A stretch of DNA of 64,000 bases from Russula earlei. Lineage: Eukaryota; Basidiomycota; Agaricomycetes; Russulales; Russulaceae. Both the position numbers and the translations under genes were made by a program. The notes under the pieces were generated by a model. It was not told the origin of the DNA. It worked only from the letters and a program-made list of their open reading frames with translations, and made no database searches. The stretch's first letter is position 1. The number at the start of each line of letters is the position of its first letter. The DNA is taken from NCBI GenBank assembly GCA_025769875.1, contig JAGFNK010000050.1, forward strand, positions 62,001 to 126,000. The letters run 5' to 3'. Of this stretch, positions 22,114 through 35,403 are shown one piece after another.

Positions 22114-23393
22114 ATGATTCCTGACGAGGAAACCCTTCAGAAGTTCCTTCCCGCCGAAATAGTAGAGGTAATTGTGCAGGAAGTTCTGGGACGTTCTCAG
22201 CCTCGCGCCTTTTCCTCCATCGCCGCCTTGTCTTTGGTATCACGTCAAGTTCGCCACATCGCCCTTAGGGCTTATTTTTCGAAGCTATCAGTGCACAGAC
22301 TCATAAGAGCGAGCAGAATCAATGACATCCGGAACATTTGTTCGTGGGTTCGGTGAGGCAGGCGATGCATATATGCGTGTCCATGAGACCAATATATCCA
22401 GGCATCTTTCAACCACCATTCAGATAGTCGAGAAGAATGTCTTCCCGCTGTACAAAATGAATCTCGGGTCCTTGGAGTTGGACTGTGAATCCGTCCCTGC
22501 GTTCTCACTCGCTGCAAGTATACTCCTGGTCTTTCCACATTTCCCAGAGACACTGGTCTCGCTCAAGCTCACATCCTTGCCACGCATCACTCACCTGCTC
22601 CTGGAGGAGATTGCTAGGCGATGCTTGAATCTGAGAGAGCTGGAGCTGAGCGTTGTCCAACGACTAAGCACTGATTGCTGCTGGGCTTGCTTTGAAGATC
22701 TGAGCTGCTGTATCGAGCACTCCCCCGTCGGCTCGGACCCTTCGTCTAACACCGTTGGAAAGTTAGCGGTCGGTATCTAACCAACCCTTGATCCACGAAA
22801 CGCGCTCACCGCCGAGCCGTTAGATGCTCTATGCTGGGTACCTCCAGAGCCTGGTCAAATTGCAGTGCCTCTCCATGGGGGTCTTCCTCTCTTCTCCGAC
22901 GATCTTGAAGGATCACATAGACAACCACTCATTGGTTAGAGAAGACAACCAATTCATCGGATGCACGTCGGATGATTCGTTCTCCGCTCCCCACACGCCC
23001 ACTATAGATGGCCAGGAAGGGCGTCCCCGAGTACGTTTATACAGAAAATCTGCAGGAGGGGATATCGCTATCCCAGAGAAAGGGGCTGTAATAGGTTGTA
23101 GGCCCTACACGCCATCAGAATGCGCGCTCTGCTGGGAGGCTCATGGGCTGCGTACTCGCGAGGACGAGTTGATGGCAGCGATGAGGCTAGCTCAGGATCT
23201 CAGGAGCCTGGAGCTCGTTCGATGGAGCTCGTGGTTCAATTCGAAGATTGCGCCAGGCTGGTTGGACCCATCCCCGATGAACGACAGGGTAGTGAAAGAC
23301 CGGAGTGGTGTGGCCGATCTGAGGCATGGGCAGTGGGCTACGTTCGAGATCCAGAGGGGGGAACGACGGATCAAAGTCTGGCGGCGAACCTGA
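22114..23393 (+). CDS. F-box-like protein with leucine-rich region
   Basis: F-box proteins recruit substrates to SCF ubiquitin ligases. The first exon (ATG 22114) carries an F-box-like helix set: LPAEIVEVIVQEVL, then SIAALSLVSRQVRHIALRAY. An intron follows near 22350, and the next exon has leucine-rich segments (LVSLKLTSLPRITHLLLEEI, NLRELELSVVQRL). Between about 22700 and 22850 a second intron shifts frame into LYAGYLQSLVKLQCLSMGVF. The C-terminal part has ECALCWEAHGLRTREDELMA and LRSLELVRWSSWF, a Cys-x-x-Cys-x-x-x-H block and closing strand of the kind seen in large Agaricomycete F-box families. Stop 23391-23393. The exact introns are approximate; the substrate is unknown. Confidence 0.7.
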
Positions 23394-24040
23394 GACTGGA
23401 CGCTTCTTCAGCGAGCCCTTTGCGTCCTGCTTCAGTTTTAACTGTCTCCCTTCGCCATAAATATATGCCTTTCGAGCTAATGACGGGTGTGTTCTCTCTA
23501 GGTCAGTTCGAAAGCGAAGAAGGGCGTGTCACATCGCCCGTGGACAATACTGTCCTTTCGTTATTCCTCCGCGAGTAAAAAGTGAGCTACTGCCAGTAGC
23601 GGTTGCACGCCGAAGAAATAATTGCGAATCGGAATGGTAAGCGCTCATAACTCGTGATCTGTGGCGACGGCAAATCGCAAAATAGGCACAAGGAGGTTTG
23701 TTCTTACCACGGTTGCAATCATATACATTGCCGGATAGTGACAGCGGGGACAATGCATCAAGGCATCGGTGATTATATGGGGTAATAGACAAATTTGCTG
23801 GAGACGATTAGATAACAATGGATTCATTGATCTCTTCAAGGCTGCGCGCGCTAATGTGTCACTCAGCTGTGGCCTGAGCCAAAGAAAGAACAATGTCCGA
23901 CAGCCACACACCGCGACCACAACGGAATCATGGGGTATTTTAATGAGAGTGCTTCCGGTAAACGCTGTACAGACGTCCCTCGGGGCAAGGAAGACAGCAA
24001 GATTCTACATCCGTGACACTTCGACGACACCCGCGTACCC
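23394..24040. other. Intergenic, nothing recognised
   Basis: About 650 bp between two plus-strand genes. Short open frames only; no motif, repeat or RNA gene was noticed. The first half may hold the 3' UTR of the F-box gene and the last part the promoter of the next gene. Confidence 0.4.
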
Positions 24041-25141
24041 ATGGACTCACCGAGCGTTCCCATTACCTCGCGAACCAAGCTGTATGAAAAGTCTGCAGAG
24101 TTCGCCAGGTTATACTACTTTTTCGAGAAACTCACCCAGCCACGGTCGCGTGGGACGATACAAAATCCAGAATCAGCCCCTCGCGAGACTATGGCGGACG
24201 GACCTGTCCCGGATGACTTCGGGCCTCTCCTGAAGAATTTGTCGGCCATTCTGACGAAGGACGAACCAGTGGACGGCGACGCGCTTGAGGCGAGCGAGGC
24301 CGAGGTGAGCATCCCGGAAACACCCATGACGGCGTTGGCGTCCACCTTCGCCATTTCCCAATCCTCACTCCCGGCATCCCCGACCGACTCGGTCTCCGAT
24401 CCCGCGTTGTCCACGCGTCCACGGCGGAACACAGTAGCAGTTGCGGGCTCAGGCGTCGATCAAAGGTCCCGAGCGCAGACGCGATTTCCCTTGAGGGAGA
24501 AGCGCTACCCGTTTACGTTCAAGCTGTTGTTACACAAGCTGTACAACCTCGATGAGTGGGCGGCCAAAGTGCAGGAGGTGCTCGCCGCGAGCCAGGAACA
24601 ATTTCGGTCGCTCAGTTCCACGCCGGCCAGCTCCGGCTCCAGCTCGACCAGCTCCGGTACTGTCAACGACAATGGTGCTGGTGCGACTCGTTCGTACGGA
24701 TCTCCCAGGGCCACGTTCTCCAGCTCGGTTTTCGACACGACCCCGCCATTCACAGGGTCACCATCGCCCCCTGCGCGTACGCATCACGCGCGATCAGTAT
24801 CAAAGACCGACGTCAAGGACATCATCACAACTGCCAGCGCTCAAACGGGCCGTGCCAAGCCAAGGCCATCACAACCTTCCCGTGCTGTAAAAAAGCGCAT
24901 CGTGAATCGGCGGCGGTCGACAAGCGGACTTGAGGTGGGAAGATTGGGAGAATGGATGTATGACGTAGCTGTGTCGTCTATTGACGCAGACAATGTTGAG
25001 GCGAGAGGGTATGAGTCATTGAGGAGGCGTAAGCGTGTGCTTTCCTCAGTTGGGTTCGCCGAGGAGGAAAAGAGATGTGTCAGTAGGCGCGTAACCAGGA
25101 CGCGACGGCAGGGTATCGACAATTCGAGCTGGATTGATTGA
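24041..25141 (+). CDS. Unrecognised Ser/Pro-rich protein, apparently single exon
   Basis: An uninterrupted frame of 366 codons from ATG 24041; another ATG at 24191 (MADGPVPDDF) would give about 316 residues and could be the true start. There is no known domain. A conserved-looking helical core (FPLREKRYPFTFKLLLHKLY then NLDEWAAKVQEVLAASQEQF) sits between Ser/Thr/Pro-rich, probably disordered, segments. Toward the end there are basic clusters (RAVKKRIVNRRRS, YESLRRRKRVL) that could act as nuclear localisation signals. Basic residues plus neighbouring histones hint at a nuclear role, but that is inference only. It converges on the histone H3 gene, 242 bp between stops. Confidence 0.65.
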   Translation: MDSPSVPITSRTKLYEKSAEFARLYYFFEKLTQPRSRGTIQNPESAPRETMADGPVPDDFGPLLKNLSAILTKDEPVDGDALEASEAEVSIPETPMTALASTFAISQSSLPASPTDSVSDPALSTRPRRNTVAVAGSGVDQRSRAQTRFPLREKRYPFTFKLLLHKLYNLDEWAAKVQEVLAASQEQFRSLSSTPASSGSSSTSSGTVNDNGAGATRSYGSPRATFSSSVFDTTPPFTGSPSPPARTHHARSVSKTDVKDIITTASAQTGRAKPRPSQPSRAVKKRIVNRRRSTSGLEVGRLGEWMYDVAVSSIDADNVEARGYESLRRRKRVLSSVGFAEEEKRCVSRRVTRTRRQGIDNSSWID

Positions 25142-25383
25142 GGATGTATTGTACTGCATTGTTTGTTGTATGAATCTGTTCTCACCTGGACTTTTATGTA
25201 ATAATACATTACCACTATCGATCTCTCCATTTTGACTCGGACATCAGCGAGCTGAGCATAAGGACATCTTGAATTTTATCTCGAGCTTCAAGGGACTAAC
25301 GGTGCAGTCAAAATGTCATAATGTCAAGCCAACGACATGATACCATCTAATGTACAATATATAAACAGCTAAGAAACAGGAGG

Positions 25384-25974
<591 letters not shown>

Positions 25975-26199
25975 GGACGGACAATAGGCAGGATGAATGG
26001 AGTGGCAGTTAAACCACAGAAGCGGCGGTATATATAATACCGCAAGACGCGTCAGTCACGTGCTTTCAACGACTCGCGGGGGTGATCAACAAAGCACAGC
26101 CACCCGCGGTTATGTTATTAGTCGGTCTCCGCCCACTTCTCACCACTCACCTCCCCTTAACACTTCACCCTCACCCTATTTTCAACACCTCTGAATACT
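25975..26199. promoter_or_regulatory. Shared divergent promoter of H3 copy 1 and H4 copy 1
   Basis: The 225 bp between the two start codons must drive both genes. A TATA-like run (tatatataa, about 26029-26037) lies about 56 bp upstream of the H3 start codon. A palindromic CACGTG is at 26057-26062. Pyrimidine-rich sequence precedes the H4 start. The second histone pair also carries CACGTG between its genes. Confidence 0.7.
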
Positions 26200-26664
<465 letters not shown>

Positions 26665-27804
26665 GCTATTCTTCTAGGCTGTTATCTTGTATCTGTACCA
26701 TTAATGAGATGGTTTCTCTCGTCGTCTGACTTCTGCCATCGAAAGTACATAATTTAGAGTCGTTATCGGGATGCGAAGGCAGCGTCTGGCATTCCGTGGT
26801 GCTCTAGACCTGGTCGCCCAATGTGTAGTGGCATTCGACTGCATTCTCATGGATGCGTATTGGACCACTTGCCGTGTCTCCTTGGCCACTACTAACCCAC
26901 TAACTCCACGTATTCACGGGAATTAGTTATTATTCTAATTAACAGTAAGACACGGAAGACCTAATACCTTGCCTAGCAATGACTTCGCCGCAGCTTAGAG
27001 TAAATTTGGCACACGATGTGGACATTGTACAACCTCATACTTCACCGTTCTGCCAAGCCGCGCAGGAAGAAACAAAAGCGACGAGCCGGGCAGACTTTCA
27101 AGTTACAGGGTTGCCAAGCAACACATCTCGACCCTGCCGAGCCTCAGGGCTTCTTTCCCAGCTCGGGTGACGGCGTGGAGCTGCCCCGTCATACCCCTCC
27201 AAGTCAACATCCTAGACTTGTATCAGGTCCCAGTCGCCAAGGGACTTCGACTTCCTACCCAGGTCTGTGCGCCATCGGGCCGCGTAGATGAGCTGGTGTC
27301 AGCACGTCAACAACTGGGCTATCTGGCCCGCAGTCCATGGAAGGACTCTAAGGGTGTTCTTTGTGGCAATTTAAGGACGCATGATCCCTCGCTGCTAAGA
27401 GCTCAAACGGAGGAACAGCAAGGCCAGGAAACTCACAGATAGAGCAGACGCTTGTAGCCACACATTCGATATTACATATCCAACCCGAGAACCAGTTTCC
27501 AGGACTGGCTGAATGCATCGAGTCTTCATTTTCGATCGTGTTCCCCATCTTCGCAGAATCAGTGGTACATACGGTCGGCGGAAGGGCATCAAAGCAGAAC
27601 TGGACCTCTTAAATCCGTTGTGTTTCACACGAGATCTTTACTGCGTCATTGCAGCGAATGAAAGAAATCGTATGACCGTGAAGCCTGAAGATTTTTGGTT
27701 TCATGACGGGTAGTGATGTGACGAGACTTTTATCGGCTTGGGTCATTGTGGTGACTAAAACACCTCTGACCCAACCCAACCAACTATCGTCACGGGCACT
27801 CGTC
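26665..27804. other. 1.1 kb without a recognised gene
   Basis: Between histone H4 and the M20 peptidase. Short open frames occur on both strands (up to about 90 codons) without domain or splice support. The last few hundred bases are presumably the M20 promoter. Confidence 0.4.
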
Positions 27805-30204
27805 ATGATCTCGAAGAGTGAAAAGGTGGATATTCTGCCGGCTGATTTGCCCGTGAAGGCCCCATGCCGTCAGAACTCCAAATGGAGGGTCCTTGGGCTG
27901 GTCACCCTGCTCGCGAGCGTATTCGCAGCAGCATCGTGTTTTGCCAACCTTCCCAATACGATACGATTGGCTCATCGTGCCGGAGCGAAGCCCTGTCCCC
28001 AATCAGACGCCCTCTATCCTGAACTCCACGCACAGCTGTGGAAGAGCCTTGGACATGATTTCGACGAGGCGGGATTCACGAAGAGAGCGGTGGCATGGCT
28101 TGCAGGTGCAGTACGCATTCGGTACTTCTCATCCCTCTTGTGCTGCGGCATTATTTTTTGAGACCCCCATGCCGATCACAGTACCGAGTCATACGACGAG
28201 ATGGGCCCCGTCGGAGTGGATCCACGGTGGGAGGCTTTCGAGCTATTCCACGACTACCTTGGTCAGTCATTCCCCCTCACGTATGTATCCACCTGGGGAT
28301 TTGAAATTATAAACGAACTGAGCACGGTGAACCTCATACTAGTCACAAAAGTCTCTCGTTGACCAAAGTCAATACGTACGGATTGCTCTACGAGTGGAAA
28401 GGCTCGAACGACAGCCTCAAACCGCTCCTCCTTGTTGCTCATCAGGGTTTGTCCGCGGGTGTCGTCAGTTGCGCCGCCAGACTGACACAACGAACTCCTC
28501 GTATTATTTAGATGTAGTCCCCGTTGAGCCTGAGACTGTTGAACAATGGGAATACCCACCCTACTCTGGATTCTACGACGGTATTATGACAGATCACTTG
28601 CGCCGTCACGTTTTCAGATCGCTAACTGGAGCGCTTTCAGGGAAATTCATCTGGGGCAGGGGAAGCTCTGATGACAAGAGCGGACTGGTCGGAATACTGT
28701 TCGTTTCCCTGCTTCCCTCCCACTTACCACTACCATGCCAATGTCAATTCCAAAACAGCGCATCCGTTGAAACCTTGCTCAAGAGAGAATTCCAACCTGC
28801 TCGCACCATCGTTCTCGCTTTCGGCTTTGATGAAGAGGCCAGTGGCTTTCAGGTGAGCGATACAAATTAGTTCGATGTATGAGCCCAACTCTGATATCAA
28901 TAGGGCGCCCAACATCTTTCACGTGCAATGCTAAAGAAATATGGCGATGACTCGTTCGCCCTTCTTGTGGACGAGGGTAGTGAGTACCAAGAGGCGCAGA
29001 CGAATATTTTGCTCTTATCTCTCTCCTAGGTATGTTCGGCGACGTAGGCGGCTCCATTATTGCCATCCCTGGCATCGCCGAGAAGGGCTATGCGGATACG
29101 AAGGTGACGGTCTCGACTCCGGGCGGTCACTCGAGCGTTCCTCCCTCCCACACAGTCAGATACCATGTTTTCTTATGTATCTTATCTAATATATCTCATA
29201 GAGTATTGGAATCCTGTCACGTCTCCTTGTTGAATATGAGGATAACCCGATTGAACCGCATCTCGAGCGCGGTACTCCGATTTACAGCACAATCCAGTGC
29301 GTAGGACAGCACTCCAAGAATTTCCCAGCCCATCTCCGTGCTCTCATCAAGTCCTCGGTCCACTCGGACAGGGCGCTGCGTAAATTGGAGGCGGAATTAA
29401 TAAAAGATCCGACTTACAAGGCCCTGGTCGGTACCACGCAAGCCATTGACCTCGTGCAGGGCGGAGTGAAGGTGAACGCATTGCCCGAAGAAGCTTGGGC
29501 AGTTGTCAATCATCGAATTGCTACGCAAAGGTCCGTCTTCTGTATACATCGTGGCGATTCACGTTGTTTATTCGTATCATTCAAATGGGTCTTACGAGCA
29601 GTTCTGTCGCCGCGGTGCAAGAACGAGATACTCATGTACTGAAGCGCTTGGCCAAGGAATTCAATCTCACTTACTCTGCCTTCGGTTCAGCAATCTCCGG
29701 CGAGGACGGCACATCAACGGGCACACTTACTCTAACTGATGCCTGGGGCGCTAATTTAGAGCCAGCCCCTGTAACACCGACCGGCAAAGACTCGGCTCCG
29801 TGGCAGCTGTTGAGCGGAACGATTAAGGCAACATACAACTCTCACCGGGGTGTAGAAGGTGCGGATAATATATTTGTAAGTCCAGGAATTATGTCAGGAA
29901 ATACAGGTGGGTGCATTATCCAGTCTGCTGTTAACCCTTGATGTGTATTGAGCACCGTCCGCAGACACGAGGTACTATTGGAATCTCACACGCCATATTG
30001 TCCGATACAATCACCAAGACGGGGGGAGCCGTCGTACGCTGCCTAACAATATCCATACGGTCAATGAACGTAAGTTTTGATTTTCAGCGTTAGAATTAGC
30101 GGAATTTGATCGGGTCTGCAGACATTCGAGCGGATAACTTCGTGGAAATGATCAGATTTTTCACTACTCTGATACTGAACGCGGATGAAAGTAGGAAAAT
30201 CTAA
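27805..30204 (+). CDS. M20 carboxypeptidase S-like (Gly-Xaa carboxypeptidase) with N-terminal membrane anchor
   Basis: A zinc peptidase of family M20A like yeast vacuolar CPS1. The N-terminus (MISKSEKVDILPADLPVKAP) is cytosolic, followed by one membrane segment (VLGLVTLLASVFAAASCF), giving a type II anchor as in CPS1. Catalytic motifs lie in order: LLVAHQ|DVVPVEPETVEQWEYP (zinc His plus Asp), FIWGRGSSDDKSG, LAFGFDEEASGFQGAQHL (general base Glu), LLVDEGS, then VSTPGGHSSVPPSHT and LVQGGVKVNALPEEAWAVVN of the dimerisation lid. The last exons read GADNIFVSPGIMSGNT, YYWNLTRHIVRY and MIRFFTTLILNADESRKI. Many short introns; the junctions checked keep phase. The early exons near 28110-28200 are approximate. 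The role is probably vacuolar peptide breakdown for nitrogen supply. Confidence 0.9.
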
Positions 30205-30906
30205 ATATGTATTGCATTGTGCGATTTCTCGTAATGCATATGGTTGAGATCACGGAATCCTCATGCATTATAAGGTTATGCAATCTTGTCCCTGCCACGC
30301 TTCGTGGCGTATTATGACGGCTCAAAGCGTGACAATGGAGCATACCACAAACGATCCAATCGATAACTCTAGAGCGAACTTGGGATCATCGTTTTGCATG
30401 CCCCGTAATCCGGGGGAAAAAAGGATAAGATCGGCCTGGGTTGGGCTTACAAAGGCTTAGCCTAGGGTCGTTTTTCAAGAAACTCCATTCAAACACAATT
30501 ATAACACACAAGCCTCAAAGTTTTACGGCTTGCTGAAGGGCAAATTGTTGCGTGGATAGGCCCAGGGGAGGGGTGAATAGCATGCAGAAGAGGACATGTT
30601 GGTCGCCGCGGTGCGTTTCTTCCCGGAGAGCCATAGGGCGACCAGATGTCCCGCGTCTGTGATAGAGCCGCGATGAGTGGCCCCGTCATAGACCCTGCAC
30701 AAGGCATCCTACAATAGACGGCCAAGTGCAAGTGCGGGAGATGTTGTATAGCAGGGCACGGAATACGAGTATTTCCCGTCTTGGCTCTGGAACTTCGAGG
30801 TAATCGTTGTAATTCTGAGCTGACATGTGGCGTAGTTGACATGAACCGGCTTGAGATCGAGCCGGAGACTCTATGATGGAGGAAGTATGGCAATACAAAA
30901 GGGAAA
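30205..30906. other. Intergenic between convergent genes
   Basis: About 700 bp between the stops of the M20 peptidase and Arl2 genes. Only short frames; nothing recognised. Confidence 0.4.
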
Positions 30907-31784
30907 CTAAGATCCAACGGGCGACTCGTTCGGTACTACAGGTACTTCAGCCCCTTTGGTGAATGTGTTGTAGTAAAGTCGGCTGGCAACTTCCCCTACA
31001 ACCCAATTTAGCCCGTCGAGAAGATTGTATCCAGTCAGTGCGCTGCATGGGATGATATTCCATTGATGAGATTTGATCGCTGGGAGACCCAACGCCTTGA
31101 AGAGAGGGAGCCCGCATCAGCTAGGAAGGTTCTTTGCTAACAAGAGAGCCAGACTAACCTCTTCTATGTCTTTGTCTGACATGGACCCTTGTATGTCCTG
31201 CTTATTGGCAAAGACTAGCAAGGATGCACCTGCCAGTCTCTGAAAGGATGGTATCATCGGAGAGCATATTGGCAACATATTCAATAATTGGCGTACGTCT
31301 TCAAGAAGCAGGCTGTGAAGCTCTTCCTTGCAGTCATTCAGGCGCAATCGATCACCCGAGTCGACAACCCAAACAAGTGCATCTGTCTGTTCAAAGTAGT
31401 TCCTCCAATAAGGACGGAGTGTGCGTTGACCGCCCACATCCCCTGCGAGTCTTTCAGACAGCGGGAAAGAGATGGGAGGTTCATGACGAACATATGTTCA
31501 ATGTGTAGCTTTCAAAGCTGAGCAATTACTCAAATCATTGAACAGTGATCTTACCGTCCATACACGAACGTCTTGATGTTAAACCCGAGGGTTGGACTCA
31601 CGCTCGTGATATCTTCATCATTGAGTTTCTTCAGTATGGTAGTCTTTCCAGCATTGTCAAGGCCACTGACCCAAGGTCATCTATCTACACGCCGATATTT
31701 CACGCCGAGGATGACTCACAGAAACAACAGTCTCATCTCCTTCTCCTTTAGACGGTTCTTCCGTATTATAGTGAGGAGTCCCAT
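30907..31784 (-). CDS. ARL2: ADP-ribosylation-factor-like GTPase 2 (Arl2/Cin4)
   Basis: A small GTPase that, with tubulin cofactors, supports tubulin folding and microtubules. Start ATG 31784: [20 protein letters not shown], then across an intron [18 protein letters not shown] (P-loop GLDNAGKT), [11 protein letters not shown] (switch I Thr), [16 protein letters not shown] (switch II WDVGGQ), [40 protein letters not shown] (NKQD guanine motif), and [20 protein letters not shown] (SA motif). The block after LLLED that looks inserted is a 56-bp intron. It matches Arl2 rather than Arf1 or Arl3 through [10 protein letters not shown] and RLAGA. C-terminal extension after the last helix (about 20 residues, [15 protein letters not shown]) is a small peculiarity. 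Confidence 0.93.
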
Positions 31785-32409
31785 CAGAAAGTAGGACGCG
31801 TTGTCCGGGAACGTTGAGTTCACTGTGCGGACTTACGACGGCAGGTCCCGAGCCTATCGGCACCTTCAATGGTTATCTCATCTCGTATCTGACGATGTTT
31901 CAAGTTCTTACTCTCATGCCATCGACAAAGACCGTGACTGTCCCTACTATGTTCAGCCTCACATTGAGCAAATGGTGCACCCACAAACCAGAAACTAAGA
32001 TGGACCCAACAGCTATTGCCGGTGCTATCAAGCCAGCAGTCGTGACCTCCAAAGGCCAAACTCTGAAGAACCTACTGGCAGTCCCGAAGAGTCTGAGAGA
32101 ATAGGGTCTACCCGAGAAAAGTGACACTGACTCTGAAGATGCTCTTACAATCGCCCAGTGCAAGGCAGAGGCCGCTTCCCCGCCCCCAGAAGACGCGCGA
32201 GGATACATTGACAACTGGAAGCAAAGAAAGCCTTTGTCGCCCTATTTGTTGCATTTTTAGGACACTGGCACTGGGAAAACCAAATTTCTGGATAAAATAT
32301 GCACATCCTAGTTGAACTGGCTGTCTTTCTGATATGTCGGTGCTCTCAGATCTGGCGAACGTGGGTACAAGGGGGAAAGCTAGCAATATCACACAACAAA
32401 TTGGTGCGA
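31785..32409. other. Unidentified sequence upstream of Arl2
   Basis: A plus-strand frame at 31801-31998 and later pieces (MDPTAIAGAIKPAVVTSKGQ; DSEDALTIAQCKAEAASPPP) look slightly protein-like, and a minus-strand frame has hydrophobic stretches. No family was recognised, and stop codons break every chain I tried. It may be a decayed gene or element remnant. Confidence 0.3.
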
Positions 32410-32875
32410 CCTACTTTCTTTCGGAGGTTATTACATTGTATATGGCTGTTCAGACTTAAGTCCCATCTGCCCATCAATTACTTTTCTTCATTTTCCCTGA
32501 TTATGTCTGGCTGAAATTTCACCAAGAAGAGAGAAGGAGAAGGTCTATCACAGCAGATTGTTGATGTCTTGAAGATCTGGCTCTCATATGCACAGAGAGA
32601 CCTCATACATAGAACTCTTGCATGACAACATTTCAAGAATGAGGAATGGCTGCTGATGAAGGCACTTATACCTGGCCTGGGGTTACATTATCTGTTATCC
32701 ACATTGCATCAACAATTGCAAGGCAGCATCTTAAATAGGCTCAGAGTGCTACATTCACTACTCACTCCATTCAATCTTATATCACAGTCACAGCAGTACT
32801 GGTTATTTTGTTGGTATAAGGCTGAGTCCAAGCAACTAGTCCGTGTCTGTAGCTAATCAATATGTGCCAGTGGAC
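32410..32875. mobile_element. AT-rich repeat-like block, possible solo LTR or element remnant
   Basis: The base composition turns noticeably AT-richer here than in the flanking sequence, and the text has the non-coding look of an LTR, with a TATA-like region near 32730 (cttaaataggc) followed by ctcactccattcaat. No clear TG...CA ends or target-site duplication could be fixed, so this is a suggestion only. It borders the fragment of a P450 gene. Confidence 0.25.
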
Positions 32876-33419
32876 GAAATTAATTACCTTGAAGCCTCAC
32901 GAGCTATAATTGCCGACAAGTTCGCACCTACACCTACACACTGCACACCTGGAGGTTACCAAATAAGAACAAATAATCTCCTTGACGACTGGCCTGCGGG
33001 TTATATCCATGCGCTCTGCTCGGGATAGGTGACTAGCAGTACTGGATGCAATACGTCCATGACGTGAAAGCAAGTGTATTTGTGGGCGCCGATCAGTTTG
33101 GTCGGCAAGGTCAATGAACATTGGCGCCCACGAGAGCAGGGAGTGCTCGGTACATCGTCCACTGGCAGTTCCAGTGTTCCTCCATGGACAACTCGTTCAG
33201 TAAAATCATCCTTTTCAAATTTATCGTCATCTTTCGCGTCTTGGCACACTCGCTCTAATTGACCCCCTTCAAGTTCTCGCGGAACGAATACCATGCGTCA
33301 CAAGTGCCTGCAGCGTAGCACCTTGGCTTTTACACACACGAGAAATCTCCGTGCCACTAAGTATGATCATGCAGAACGGCAAGCTCCTCCGTAGAAAGCG
33401 GTATGTCCCGTTCCTTCAG

Positions 33420-35281
33420 TTGACTTCGACTCAGTCGGCCATGGGCGGAAAACCTAACTTACACCCGCTGTGGTTATTGTCATCCAACTATTAATTCCAA
33501 GATTAAAGCCAGGCAGCTCCAAATGGTACTCCCACTTGTACACATTAGGATATTCGACACTTCCTTCACCATCTCTGTCAATGCTCCCGCGGTAAAACCG
33601 GGACTCTTGATGCCCAACAATTCGTGGTCCCGGAACGTTGCTCCCTGGACGATTGCGACATAATCCGAACTCGGTTGGATCCCTTCAGGCTCCACACCCG
33701 TAAATGTTGCAATACATAGGGGCCCTCATCAAGGGAAGATGCAGCTCTCATACTTCCTTATCAGGTTTTGTATGATCTGTGGGTCGTCAGCCTGTCAGTC
33801 TCAGGTCCAAAGCGCGCGCTGTGCCTCCAGGCCTGAACACGACGATTCTGCGCAGAGTGCGGAACGATAAGCCGAGCGTTATCTGGTCAGATGGTCAGTC
33901 AGTCGATCTCGACTGTGTTCAAAAGTAGGGTGGGATGCTCTGACAGAGGCCGAGAGGCCGGGACTTTCCCCGTTTACGCCAGGTTCGATCTTCCTTGCAA
34001 CTTCGGTGGGAAAATGCAAATGGCGTTTTGGATATTGATGTTTTGGCAAATCGAAGACGTGCGCTCTATCGGGCCGCAATGTGGCACCATCCAGCCCTTT
34101 GAGCATGTGTTGATCAAATATCGGGACCATCCTCAACGATCCTTGTGAGAGGTCATCAGCGCACCTCATGGCGAAATGATAAAATTCCCAGGGTATGTAT
34201 CAAGTCTAGAATTCTAGGCTTGGTGGATCAGCACGGGTTGGCGTACGTGACGCATCTGCCAATCGAGAAAATCCAGTCTTCAGGGTCTCGTGTATTGTAT
34301 CGAACGTATATCATGGATACAGTATGCGCCTCGTCGACGCAGGTACCAACATACAGAGCATTTGGTGACTTCCTCCGGTATGTGTAATAGAAATACTTCC
34401 CTTTTTGTGTTCACTCTCAACCCCGTGGTCGTCGGACTAATCACCGCCGAATTGCTTCTAAGCTGACCAGGCTTGTGGCTCGTACCTTGGATTATAGGGT
34501 GCTTCAGGACGGATAGATAGTGGTAAAATGGGGCACTCGACCGCAACGAACGTCGCAGATTGACCGAGGACCACTTGATGATCTATCGAGGCTATTAAAC
34601 CAGTCCTGAGGTATCCGTGGTAACATGAAATGTGGGGAAACTATAGTAACGAATATGAGTCCCTTTTGGTTTCGGGTTTCCACGCTCAGCATACTGAGCA
34701 CGCTTGGTACTGGATCTCGTCATGATTCGCATGCACTATGCGTTAAATCAGATCCAGTGGCCCCAGAGTGTTGATATCTGGTCGCTCTCCCCTTCTGGTC
34801 GTTTCATACACAGTCCGAGAGCCGTAGCAAAATGATACGCCTTCGTGGATGGATGTCCTCGTGAGAGCATCGGAGTCAATACCCTCCCGACGTAAACGAA
34901 CCTCTGATTAAGGGAAGCAATGACTCACGTGGGTGTGTTTTGGATGCGCACGGTATGTGCCATCGGACTGGATGGCTATTGTTGCCCGGTTGGCTAAGAA
35001 GGGGATGATAGTTTTCTAGAACGTGCACCAAATTCCGCACAGTAAGCTGCTAGGCTTCAACGCATCCGGCATGTTCGTAGCCATGACCCGGATTTTGACA
35101 AACTCCGAACTATTTCCAATCCAAAAGGGCCATTCCGGCAGAAAACCTTTCCATGCGGCGAAAGTATTCGTGAAAAGTTAATCATTAGACCCTCAAGTGG
35201 TGTTACCGAGAGAATGGAAACCTGAAAGTCCAGTCGTGAACCAGAAACAGAATAATGTGATGGCATATACGCCTCAGACAA
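33420..35281 (-). pseudogene. 5' fragment of a cytochrome P450 gene (probable pseudogene)
   Basis: Read on the minus strand from high to low coordinates, three or four pieces are in P450 order. Near 35190-35080, ILSPHGKVFCRNGPFGLEIV resembles the substrate-access region. Near 34290-34260 (YTRPEDWIF) resembles the partner of the first beta sheet. Near 33620-33540, SPGFTAGALTEMVKEVSN resembles the C-helix/D-helix region after the usual WxxxR. Near 33510-33460, LPGFNLGINSWMTITTAG resembles the DVLxWxxRxTLDVIG block. No ExxR, PERF or heme-cysteine motif follows before the AT-rich block at 32.9 kb, so the 3' half is missing. Each match is weak; only their order makes the case. Confidence 0.35.
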
Positions 35282-35403
35282 TCAGGCTGGGATGGAAATT
35301 GACGTTATTATCCTTGGACAGGACATTGACGATAGGTGTATCACGCGTCACGCCTTGTGACAGGTCGTGTGCGTCGCACGTTCTGCATCTTCTGCGCCTG
35401 AAC

